Below, in pieces: positions 17,825 to 24,705 of a DNA stretch of 51,470 nucleotides. The position numbers and the translations under genes are program-made. A model generated the notes under the pieces. That model searched no databases, was not told where the DNA came from, and saw only the letters and a program-made list of their open reading frames with translations. The DNA comes from Clostridium sp. 28_17 (GTDB taxonomy: Bacteria > Bacillota > Clostridia > TANB77 > CAG-508). How positions within the stretch are numbered: the stretch's first letter is position 1; every line of letters begins with the position of its first letter. The stretch is from NCBI GenBank assembly GCA_001916065.1, contig MNRS01000027.1, positions 1 through 51,470 on the forward strand, written 5' to 3'.

Positions 17825-17969
17825 GAGACTTTTAAAAGAAATCTTATACATAACCTTTTATGCTAAAATTTCTTTTAAAAGTCTCACTTACTTATTTTTT
17901 TAAGTTTACTAGCCAGATAATTTCTTATCGCGACTGTTGACTAGTAATTAAAAGCTACTCCCTTTTAAA
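17825..17969 (-). promoter_or_regulatory. yybP-ykoY (Mn2+) riboswitch and terminator
   Basis: Minus strand. P1 is TTTAAAAG (17969-17962) with CTTTTAAA (17881-17874). The 5' element GGGAGTAGC is followed by TACTAG...CTAGTA enclosing GTCAACAG and a GATAA-GAAA-TTATC hairpin, then TGGC, an ACTT...AAGT helix and GTGAGAC. The order and the GGGAGTAGC and GAGAC elements match the yybP-ykoY family. The 3' strand of P1 is also the 5' arm of a long hairpin, 17885-17825. Metal binding should stabilise P1, break that hairpin and allow transcription of the ATPase. Confidence 0.85.
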
Positions 17970-17978
17970 TTATTTTGT

Positions 17979-18053
17979 TGGTGACCCCTACGGGAATCGA
18001 ACCCATGATTCCACCTTGAGAGGGTGGCGTCTTAACCGCTTGACCAAGGGGCC
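17979..18053 (-). tRNA. tRNA-Glu (anticodon CUC)
   Basis: 75 bases including an encoded CCA. The acceptor GGCCCCT pairs with AGGGGTC (one G-U). The anticodon stem CCACC/GGTGG encloses CTCTCAA, anticodon CTC, reading GAG. The T-arm GGTTCGATTCC is standard. Its 3' end is only 9 bases from the riboswitch P1. Promoter: TTGACT (18100-18095), 17 bases, TATAAA (18077-18072). Confidence 0.96.
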
Positions 18054-18071
18054 ACATAAATTACATTAATA

Positions 18072-18100
18072 TTTATACCATTTTTTTTAACTTAAGTCAA
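18072..18100 (-). promoter_or_regulatory. Promoter of tRNA-Glu, and probably of the ATPase
   Basis: TTGACT-17-TATAAA on the minus strand, about 18 bases before the tRNA. No other promoter fits between the tRNA and the riboswitch. Confidence 0.7.
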
Positions 18101-18140
18101 GAGCATTTTTAATATTTTTAAGGCTAGAATTGTAACTGAG

Positions 18141-18173
18141 ATACAGTTCACAACCCGTAAAATTATTGTTTAT
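18141..18173. repeat. CAGTTCACA-type dispersed repeat, copy 1
   Basis: Contains ACAGTTCACAACCCGTAAAA then TTATTG. Related copies are at 21108-21125, 24246-24275 and 37654-37708, always in the same orientation near the 3' end of minus-strand genes. Confidence 0.6.
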
Positions 18174-18234
18174 AGGTTTCTAAACTGTAACTTATAACAT
18201 TATAACAAAAAAAAATTATCTTTATTATGCAAAA

Positions 18235-18261
18235 AGAGACAAGAATTAAATTCTCATCTCT
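18235..18261 (-). terminator. pnp terminator
   Basis: On the minus strand AGAGATGAGAATTT pairs with AATTCTTGTCTCT and is followed by TTTTT; it begins 12 bases after the pnp stop. Confidence 0.8.
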
Positions 18262-18272
18262 ATTTATATTTA

Positions 18273-20354
18273 TTATTCTTCATCTTTTTCTTCTTTATCA
18301 TTAGATAAAATGGCTGTTAAATTTACTCTTCCTTGGTCGTCTATATCTGTTACTTTTACAGTTACTTTATCTCCAACATGAAGAACATCTTCTATTTTCT
18401 TAATTCTCTCTTTAGAAATTTTAGAAATATGTAATAATCCTTCTTTTCCTGCAACACCTAAATCAACAAATGCTCCAAAGTTCATTATTCTTGTAACTGT
18501 TCCAAGATAAATTCCACCAACTTCTACATCTCTGACAATGTCTTCTATCATATCTAATGCTTCGTTTGCTTTTTCAGAATCATTTGAGTAAATCATTACT
18601 TGTCCATCTTCTTCGATGTCAATTTTAACACCTGTTGCATCAATTATTTTGTTTATTGTTTCTCCACCTTTTCCGATTACATCTTTGATTTTTTCAACTT
18701 TTATTTTTGTTGATACTATTCTTGGTGCATATTTTGATATTTCTTTTCTTGGCTCTGAAATTACTGGTGCCATTACATCTTCTAAGATATGTTTTCTAGC
18801 GGCTCTTGTTCTGGCAAATGCTTCTTCAATAATTTTGTATGATAATCCGTCAACTTTGATGTCAACTTGGATTGCTGTTATTCCTTTTTCTGTTCCACCT
18901 ACTTTGAAGTCCATATCTCCGAAGAAATCTTCTAGTCCTTGGATATCTGTTAACATTACATAGTCATTTTCGTCATTAGGATTTGTTACAAGTCCTGTTG
19001 ATATACCTGCAACTGGTCTCTTAATTGGTACACCTGCTGCCATTAATGATAATGTACTTCCACATATACTTGCTTGTGATGTTGAACCATTTGATGATAA
19101 TACTTCTGATACAACTCTTATTGCATATGGGAATTCTTCTTTTGAAGGTTCTCTTCTTCCTGGTCCTCTTGGTGGTCTTGCTTCACCTACGCTGTAACTT
19201 GGGAAGTTGTATTGATGCATATATCTTTTTGATTCTTCTGTATCAATTCCATCTAATGTTTGTTCTTCACTTATCATTCCTAATGTTGTAACTGAAAGTA
19301 CTTGTGTTTGACCTCTTGTAAATAATGCACTTCCGTGTACACGTGGTAATAAGTCTATTTCACATGATAATGGTCTGATTTCGTCTATTGCTCTGCCATC
19401 AACTCTTTTATGTTCATAGAATATCATGTCTCTTACTGTCTTTTTCTCTAATTTGTAAATTGCTTCTCCAATGTCAGCTTTGTGTTCTTCTGCAGCTTCT
19501 TCTCCAAATTTTTCAGCATATGCTATTGCTATTTTGTCAGATACTGCTGCTACATTGTTGTCTCTTGTTTCTTTGTCTGCTTCTTGAAGTGCTTGTTTTA
19601 CATCTTCTGCAAAGTTTGCTTCTATAAATTCATATACATCATGGTCAACTGCAAATGATTTGTATTCAAATTTTGGTTTTCCGATTTCTTCTTTCATTTT
19701 TTCAATGAATTTACAAATCTTTTTGATTTCTTTATGACCTTCTTTAATTGCTTCTAACATAACATCATCTGGAACTTCGTTTGCTCCTGCTTCTATCATA
19801 GCTATTTTTTCTTCTGTTCCTGCTACTGTTAATGTTAAGTCAGATACTTTTCTTTGTTCTTCTGTTGGGTTTATAACTATTTTACCGTCAACTAATCCAA
19901 CGTTTACTGCTGCTGTTGGTCCACCAAATGGGATATCAGAGATTGATAGTGCTGCTGATGCACCTATCATTGCTGCTACTTCTGGTGAGTTGTCTTGTTC
20001 TACTGAAAGAACTGTTGCAACAACAACTACATCGTTTCTGAAGTCTTTTGGGAATAGTGGTCTTAGTGGTCTGTCTATTGCTCTTGATGTTAATATTGCT
20101 TTGTCACTTGGTTTTCCTTCTCTTTTTTGGAATGAACCTGGTATTTTTCCAACTGAATATAATTTTTCTTCATAATCTACTGATAGTGGAAAAAAATCTA
20201 TTCCATCTCTTGGTTCTTTTGATGCTGTAACGTTTACCATTACAACTGTGTCCCCATATCTTACTGTTACACTTCCATTTGCTAGTCCTGCAAATTTTCC
20301 TGTTTCTATTGTTAGTTTTCTTCCTGCTAATTCTGTTTCGTATACTTTAAACAT
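18273..20354 (-). CDS. pnp: Polyribonucleotide nucleotidyltransferase (PNPase)
   Basis: 693 residues from the ATG at 20354, matching the family N-terminus ('MFKVYETELAGRKLTIETGKFAGLANG'). Phosphorolytic 3'-5' exoribonuclease of RNA turnover. It has two RNase PH-like cores ('FPSYSVGEARPPRGPGRREP' lies in the second), a KH domain ('IKDVIGKGGETINKI') and an S1 domain ('GTVTRIMNFGAFVDLGVAGKEGLLH'). AAAGGAG precedes this ATG. A further in-frame ATG at 20411, also behind AGGAGG, would add 19 Lys-rich residues, but that AGGAGG is also coding sequence of the degenerate ORF upstream. Confidence 0.97.
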   Translation of the reverse strand: MFKVYETELAGRKLTIETGKFAGLANGSVTVRYGDTVVMVNVTASKEPRDGIDFFPLSVDYEEKLYSVGKIPGSFQKREGKPSDKAILTSRAIDRPLRPLFPKDFRNDVVVVATVLSVEQDNSPEVAAMIGASAALSISDIPFGGPTAAVNVGLVDGKIVINPTEEQRKVSDLTLTVAGTEEKIAMIEAGANEVPDDVMLEAIKEGHKEIKKICKFIEKMKEEIGKPKFEYKSFAVDHDVYEFIEANFAEDVKQALQEADKETRDNNVAAVSDKIAIAYAEKFGEEAAEEHKADIGEAIYKLEKKTVRDMIFYEHKRVDGRAIDEIRPLSCEIDLLPRVHGSALFTRGQTQVLSVTTLGMISEEQTLDGIDTEESKRYMHQYNFPSYSVGEARPPRGPGRREPSKEEFPYAIRVVSEVLSSNGSTSQASICGSTLSLMAAGVPIKRPVAGISTGLVTNPNDENDYVMLTDIQGLEDFFGDMDFKVGGTEKGITAIQVDIKVDGLSYKIIEEAFARTRAARKHILEDVMAPVISEPRKEISKYAPRIVSTKIKVEKIKDVIGKGGETINKIIDATGVKIDIEEDGQVMIYSNDSEKANEALDMIEDIVRDVEVGGIYLGTVTRIMNFGAFVDLGVAGKEGLLHISKISKERIKKIEDVLHVGDKVTVKVTDIDDQGRVNLTAILSNDKEEKDEE

Positions 20355-20403
20355 ACTATTTTTCTCTCCTTTTTCTTCTTTTTTGCACCATTTTTTAATA
20401 AAT

Positions 20404-20592
20404 TCAAACATTATATTTTCCTCCTTCTAGGAATTGATGGATTTCAATGCCTGTATACAAATTTCCTTCTTTTATTAATTTTTTAGACGGTTTTGCTATG
20501 TTGGCACCATATTTTTTTTGAACCGCATTTAGATTGTAACCTCTATAATATTCTGGATTTCATTTCTAGTATTCTGGGCCTTTCCAGTACAT
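20404..20592 (-). pseudogene. Small degenerate ORF upstream of pnp with in-frame TAG and TGA
   Basis: Reading from ATG 20592 gives 'MYWKGPEY', TAG (20568-20566), Lys, TGA (20562-20560), then 51 open codons ('NPEYYRGYNLNAVQKKYG...GIEIHQFLEGGKYNV') to TGA at 20406-20404. The composition looks protein-like, not like AT-rich non-coding DNA. It ends inside the upstream alternative start of pnp. It is probably a decayed small gene; readthrough is possible but unsupported. No family recognised. Confidence 0.4.
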
Positions 20593-20641
20593 TATACAAG
20601 CTACTTACCTAAATTCCGGTCTCTTTTAATTTTCCACAAAA

Positions 20642-20674
20642 AGCCTATGCTAAATCTTTTGTTTTGCATAGGCT
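20642..20674 (-). terminator. rpsO terminator
   Basis: AGCCTATGC/GCATAGGCT perfect 9-bp stem, followed by TTTTT on the minus strand, 11 bases after the rpsO stop. Confidence 0.85.
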
Positions 20675-20685
20675 CCTGTATGAAA

Positions 20686-20949
20686 TTATTTTCTTAATCC
20701 TAATTTTTCAACGATGTCTCTGTATCTTTGTACATCTTTTTTTGCTAGGTAGTTTAATAAGTTTCTTCTTTTACCTACCATTTTTAATAATCCTCTTCTT
20801 GAGTGATTGTCTTTAACATGTACTTTTAAGTGTTCTGTTAATTCATTAATTCTTTCTGTTAAAAGAGCAATTTGTACTTCTGGTGAACCAGTGTCTTTTT
20901 CTTCTCTTTTATATGTGTTAATGATTTCTTGTTTTCTTTCTTTTGTCAT
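20686..20949 (-). CDS. rpsO: Ribosomal protein uS15
   Basis: 87 residues (family 88-89). Contains 'GSPEVQIALLTERINELTEHLKVHVKDNHSRRGLLKMVGKRR' as in all S15 proteins. It binds 16S rRNA early in 30S assembly. AGGAGGT precedes the ATG, with a second AAGGAG further upstream. It is followed by pnp, the usual bacterial neighbour, but a terminator separates them here. Confidence 0.98.
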   Translation of the reverse strand: MTKERKQEIINTYKREEKDTGSPEVQIALLTERINELTEHLKVHVKDNHSRRGLLKMVGKRRNLLNYLAKKDVQRYRDIVEKLGLRK

Positions 20950-20986
20950 TTTTTACACCTCCTATTTTTCTTATCTCCTTTAACTG

Positions 20987-21019
20987 AGCTTTTAGCGTTG
21001 GTGCTTTGCTTTAAAAGCT
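20987..21019 (-). promoter_or_regulatory. Leader hairpin of rpsO, possible S15 autoregulatory site
   Basis: In the untranslated leader, AGCTTTTA (21019-21012) pairs with TAAAAGCT (20994-20987) around a GC-richer loop. S15 is known to repress its own translation through structured leaders in several bacteria. No match to a defined Rfam family is claimed. Confidence 0.4.
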
Positions 21020-21041
21020 AAGTAAAAGGTTTACCTTGAAT

Positions 21042-21070
21042 AGTATACTATATTTTTGGGGATTTATCAA
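21042..21070 (-). promoter_or_regulatory. rpsO promoter
   Basis: TTGATA (21070-21065), 17-base spacer, TATACT (21047-21042) on the minus strand. Confidence 0.75.
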
Positions 21071-21097
21071 GGGGTTTGAAGAAATTTTTGGAAATTT

Positions 21098-21125
21098 GTT
21101 ACAATCGATGTTACAGTTCACATTA
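21098..21125. repeat. CAGTTCACA-type dispersed repeat, copy 2 (partial)
   Basis: GTTACAATCGATGTTACAG then TTCACA, lacking the ACCCGTAAAA end of the longer copies. It lies between the rpsO promoter and the 3' end of the next minus-strand gene. Confidence 0.45.
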
Positions 21126-21142
21126 TTATAATATTTTATTTT

Positions 21143-21502
21143 CTAATACGCAAATGCATGCTTTGTACAATTTATGAAATTAGATATAACATAATTTCCC
21201 CAAACATCAGTATCTGTAAAAACTATAATTTTTTGTCCCCCTTTCAAGTAAATATAAAATTCTGTATCTTCATCAGATTCGATTTTTTCTATTTTATAAA
21301 TATTTATTTCTAATTTTTCTCCAAAAAAATTTCTTTTGCTTCTATCATATATTATTTGTATAACATTTCTATATATTTTAACCTCATTTAATTTTGTTTT
21401 TATTTCTCCCCTAATGTCTCCTTCAAGTTCTATATATATTTCCTCATTATAATACTTTTTTATTCTTTCTAAAAATTCTTCTATTGTTATTACTTCTTTC
21501 AT
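21143..21502 (-). CDS. Hypothetical protein, 119 residues
   Basis: The start at 21502 has GGGAGG about 9 bases upstream; the ATG at 21517 overlaps that site and is not the start. The product begins 'MKEVITIEEFLERIKKYYNE' and continues as alternating beta-strand-like segments ('IYRNVIQIIYDRSK', 'EFYIYLKGGQKIIVFTDTDVWGNYV'). No signal peptide or membrane segment. No family recognised. Confidence 0.6.
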   Translation of the reverse strand: MKEVITIEEFLERIKKYYNEEIYIELEGDIRGEIKTKLNEVKIYRNVIQIIYDRSKRNFFGEKLEINIYKIEKIESDEDTEFYIYLKGGQKIIVFTDTDVWGNYVISNFINCTKHAFAY

Positions 21503-21642
21503 CTTTATTCCTCCCATCTTTTATTTTATATTTAATCTTATAATTTTTATATTCAAGCCATTGATGTATACATTTATTTATTAGTTAAATATATCTTGTT
21601 TTAAAAGTATTGCTTTGTTTGCAATACTTTTAAAAAATTAAT

Positions 21643-22152
21643 TTAGCCTGCAAATGCTTGCTTGATTATTTCCATTCTTCGTGCTTCTCTACTTTCATGT
21701 ATTTTTAATAATGCTATTATTTCATTATGTTTATTATTTTCAAGTCTTGTAATAGAATCACATAATGATTTAATATTATCAGATACATCATCACATATTT
21801 TATTTTCTGTAATTGTTAATCTGTCATCTAATTCTTTTCTTAGTGTTGTTACAATTTCATCTTTTGTGTCATCAATTTTTTGATTCATGTTTTCAAGGCT
21901 TTTGTCAACTTCCTCAAATCTTTGATCTATTCCATCAAACCTTTGGTCCATTCCATCTAGTCTTTGATCTATTCCATCAAATCTTTGGTCCATTCCATCT
22001 AGTCTTTGATCTATTCCATCAAATCTTTGGTCCATTCCATCTAGTCTTTGATCTATTCCATCAAACCTTTCATCCACTTTATCAAACCTTTGATTCATTG
22101 TTTGAAGCTGTCCATTAATATTAGTAAGCTCATTTAAGATTTTTTCTTCCAT
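21643..22152 (-). CDS. Coiled-coil protein with 14-residue tandem repeats
   Basis: 169 residues. Three near-identical units DQRLDGMDQRFDGI occupy residues 34-75 (DNA 21928-22053), flanked by degenerate 7-residue versions from ~21 to ~85; the 7-residue period fits a coiled coil. A second helical region (~95-169) follows. No signal peptide or membrane segment. Similar DQRFDxID repeat proteins occur in Firmicutes, phages and other elements and vary in repeat number; the function here is unknown. A perfect consensus promoter lies upstream, suggesting strong expression. Confidence 0.75.
   Translation of the reverse strand: MEEKILNELTNINGQLQTMNQRFDKVDERFDGIDQRLDGMDQRFDGIDQRLDGMDQRFDGIDQRLDGMDQRFDGIDQRFEEVDKSLENMNQKIDDTKDEIVTTLRKELDDRLTITENKICDDVSDNIKSLCDSITRLENNKHNEIIALLKIHESREARRMEIIKQAFAG
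21928..22053 (-). repeat. 42-bp tandem repeat, three units, within the coiled-coil gene
   Basis: Three adjacent 42-bp units, each two 21-bp halves, encode DQRLDGMDQRFDGI with few or no nucleotide differences. Such a tract can change copy number by slippage while keeping frame. Confidence 0.85.
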
Positions 22153-22530
22153 TCACACTCCTCCTCTCTGCAAAAATTCAACTATATAGTAATAGCTATT
22201 TTTAAAATAAAAATATTTTTTATATTCAAAATCATATTGTAAAATTATTATAATATTGTAGAACCAAAATGTCAATATTTATTTAAAAGTTTTACAAAAA
22301 ATTTTAGTTCACTATTATGTGTAAAATTAATTTTAATATATGGAAATCTATTCGAAAATTTGAATTAAAAATTTGAATTAAAAAACTATATTCTATATAG
22401 CCATATTATGTATATCACAATATAGAAAATTTGTAAATATTTTATCAAAAAAAATCTTAAAAATCGGTCGCAAAATTCGACAATAAATGACAATAGGAAA
22501 GCCATTTAACTTTCCTATTGTCATTAAATT
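22153..22530. other. Gene-free stretch between the coiled-coil gene and gap
   Basis: Very AT-rich. It holds the promoter of the coiled-coil gene: TTGACA (22275-22270), 17-base spacer, TATAAT (22252-22247), minus strand. It also holds a tandem AAATTTGAATTAA pair near 22355-22383 and the gap terminator at 22486-22525. No ORF with a ribosome binding site is seen. Confidence 0.7.
22486..22525 (-). terminator. gap terminator
   Basis: A perfect 16-bp stem (AATGACAATAGGAAAG with CTTTCCTATTGTCATT) and an 8-base loop just after the gap stop. Confidence 0.75.
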
Positions 22531-23547
22531 TTATCCTAATTCTGCAAAATATTTAATTGTTCTAACCATTTGACTTGTATATGAATTTTCATTGTCATAC
22601 CAAGAAACAACTTGAACTTGATATAATCCATTTCCAATTTCTGTTACCATAGTTTGAGTTGAGTCAAACAATGAACCATATCTCATTCCTATAACATCTG
22701 AAGAAACTAAGTATTCGTCTGTATATCCAAATGATTCACTATTTTGAGCTTTCATTGCTGCATTTATTGACTCTTCTGTTATGTTTTCTCCTTTAACAAC
22801 TGCAACTAATATTGTAGTTGAACCTGTTGGTACTGGAACTCTTTGTGCAGACCCAATTAATTTTCCATTTAATTCTGGAATAACCAATCCTATTGCTTTT
22901 GCCGCTCCTGTTGTATTTGGAACAATGTTAACTGCTGCTGCTCTTGCTCTTCTTAAATCACCTTTTCTGTGTGGTCCATCTAATATCATTTGGTCACCAG
23001 TGTAAGCATGAACTGTTGTCATTATTCCTGATTGAATTGGCGCATAATCATTTAATGCTTTAGCCATTGGTGCTAAGCAGTTTGTTGTACATGATGCGGC
23101 TGATATTATTTTGTCTTCTGGTGTTAATATTTTCTCATTTACACCAAAAACTACTGTTGGTAGATCTTTTCCTGCTGGTGCAGATATAACTACCTTTTTA
23201 GCACCTGCAACGATATGTGCTTGTGCTTTATCTTTAGATGTGTAGAATCCTGTACATTCTAGTACTACATCTACTCCTATTTCTCCCCATGGTAGATTTG
23301 CTGCGTCTTTTTCTGAATATATTTTTATTGTTTTTCCATCTACTGTTATTGAGTCTTCTCCTGCTTCTACTGTTTCAGCCTTTTCATATCTTCCTTGTGC
23401 TGAATCGTATTTTAATAAATGAGCTAACATTTTAGGACTTGTTAAGTCGTTGATTGCAACGATTTCATATCCTTCTGCTCCAAACATTTGTCTAAATGCT
23501 AGACGTCCTATACGTCCAAATCCATTAATGGCTACTTTTACTGACAT
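22531..23547 (-). CDS. gap: Glyceraldehyde-3-phosphate dehydrogenase
   Basis: 338 residues. NAD-binding 'VAINGFGRIGRLAFRQM' at the N-terminus, catalytic Cys in SAASCTTNCLAP (~153), phosphate-binding 'TVHAYTGDQ' and C-terminal 'SWYDNENSYTSQMVRT' are all intact. Central glycolytic enzyme, phosphorylating type. 'VAINDL' after the second strand fits an NAD-dependent enzyme. GGAGG precedes the ATG. It lies 63 bases after the DUF308 gene. Confidence 0.98.
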   Translation of the reverse strand: MSVKVAINGFGRIGRLAFRQMFGAEGYEIVAINDLTSPKMLAHLLKYDSAQGRYEKAETVEAGEDSITVDGKTIKIYSEKDAANLPWGEIGVDVVLECTGFYTSKDKAQAHIVAGAKKVVISAPAGKDLPTVVFGVNEKILTPEDKIISAASCTTNCLAPMAKALNDYAPIQSGIMTTVHAYTGDQMILDGPHRKGDLRRARAAAVNIVPNTTGAAKAIGLVIPELNGKLIGSAQRVPVPTGSTTILVAVVKGENITEESINAAMKAQNSESFGYTDEYLVSSDVIGMRYGSLFDSTQTMVTEIGNGLYQVQVVSWYDNENSYTSQMVRTIKYFAELG

Positions 23548-23610
23548 AATAAAATTCCTCCTTTAATTTAGCATTGGTTTCCACATGCTCTTTATTTTCA
23601 GTATTCCCTT

Positions 23611-24147
23611 TTATTCTTTCATATAATCATCAATTTTTTTCATAAATATTATTCTGTCTATTATATCGAATATTCCATAAATTATGATGATTACACCAAC
23701 TGCTGTTAATACTATTTGTTGATTTATTAGTATAACAATTCCTGCAAATATCATAAGTATTGTTAGTAGTAATGATACAGTCCAATATGGTGATTTTACT
23801 TGTTTCCATACTAAAACTGTTTGTAAATCTATAATTCCTGTTACTATGATCCATATTCCTAATATTACTCTAAAAAATGCTAATATTGAATCTGATGCAA
23901 ACAAAACTATTATACCAAATATTACAGATACAAGTGCAACTGTTAATAACCAGTCTTCTTTTGTTTTTGATGTGTAATATTCTATTAATTTTAGAGCCCC
24001 CATAGCAATAAATAGTACTCCCAATATTATAGATATTGCTCCTACTGTTTGAGTTGGTTTGGCTACAAGTAATACTCCTAATAATATGAATACTAGTGAT
24101 ATTACTATGTCTGTCCAACTTGATCTTTTGAATATTTTTTCAAACAT
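23611..24147 (-). CDS. DUF308 / HdeD-family membrane protein
   Basis: 178 residues with six hydrophobic segments arranged as repeated hairpins ('IVISLVFILLGVLLVAKP', 'IILGVLFIAMGALKLI', 'VILGIWIIVTGIIDLQ', 'VGVIIIIYGIFDIIDRI'). The G-x-x-[IL]-G pattern and polar 'R' ends are typical of DUF308. Function not established in Firmicutes; HdeD is linked to acid resistance in enterobacteria. GAGAGGG precedes the ATG. Probably the first gene of a transcript including gap. Confidence 0.85.
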   Translation of the reverse strand: MFEKIFKRSSWTDIVISLVFILLGVLLVAKPTQTVGAISIILGVLFIAMGALKLIEYYTSKTKEDWLLTVALVSVIFGIIVLFASDSILAFFRVILGIWIIVTGIIDLQTVLVWKQVKSPYWTVSLLLTILMIFAGIVILINQQIVLTAVGVIIIIYGIFDIIDRIIFMKKIDDYMKE

Positions 24148-24245
24148 GTTTATCCCTCTCTTTCTTTTGTATTTTTATACATAATATCACATTAAAACAA
24201 AAAAGTATACAAAATCTCAAAAATTTTTTAAGAATTTTAAGGAGC

Positions 24246-24275
24246 AAGTTACAGTTCACAGCCCATAAAATTGTA
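24246..24275. repeat. CAGTTCACA-type dispersed repeat, copy 3
   Basis: AAGTTACAGTTCACAGCCCA followed by TAAAATTGTAAC, just after the rpmF terminator. Confidence 0.6.
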
Positions 24276-24283
24276 ACGCAAAA

Positions 24284-24305
24284 AATAGCACATTAAAGTG
24301 CTATT
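24284..24305 (-). terminator. rpmF terminator
   Basis: AATAGCAC/GTGCTATT stem, 6-base loop, followed by a T-run on the minus strand. Confidence 0.8.
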
Positions 24306-24312
24306 TCTATAA

Positions 24313-24504
24313 TTATGCATTTTCAGTTTCTTTTTTTACTACTACTTGTTTTCCGTCATAATATCCACAGTTTGAGCAAACTCTATGTGGCATTACTGGT
24401 TCGTGACAATTTGGGCATGTAGCAAATTTTGGTTCTTCTTTTTTCCATGTTGATCTTTTTGCATGTGTTCTTGCTTTAGACCATCTTCTTTTTGGTTGTG
24501 CCAT
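24313..24504 (-). CDS. rpmF: Ribosomal protein bL32
   Basis: 63 residues from the ATG at 24504, preceded by AAGGGGGG. It starts 'MAQPKRRWSKARTHAKRS' as L32 does; the longer in-frame reading upstream has no ribosome binding site. Cys30, Cys33, Cys43 and Cys46 form a zinc site. Promoter on the minus strand: TTGACA (24608-24603), 17 bases, TATAAT (24585-24580), leaving an ~75-base leader. Confidence 0.97.
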   Translation of the reverse strand: MAQPKRRWSKARTHAKRSTWKKEEPKFATCPNCHEPVMPHRVCSNCGYYDGKQVVVKKETENA

Positions 24505-24579
24505 TTCTATTCCCCCCTTGCTTAAAGATATATTGTTTATATCTATTTGAAATTTTATCGATTTTATTTGCACTATAAA

Positions 24580-24608
24580 ATTATACAAGTATTTTTGATT
24601 TTTGTCAA
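24580..24608 (-). promoter_or_regulatory. rpmF promoter
   Basis: TTGACA-17-TATAAT on the minus strand, both hexamers perfect. Confidence 0.85.
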
Positions 24609-24705
24609 CCACTTTTGTTCTATTTTTGTTTCAAAAATTCTATTTTTATATTTTGAGGATTATTTTTCCCTTTTTTATTCTGTATTTTATTATATGAATT
24701 CTTTT

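Noticed and set aside
24313..24612. Longer rpmF reading with 36 extra N-terminal residues
   Set aside because: The extra part is the untranslated leader; L32 starts at MAQPKRR behind a strong ribosome binding site.
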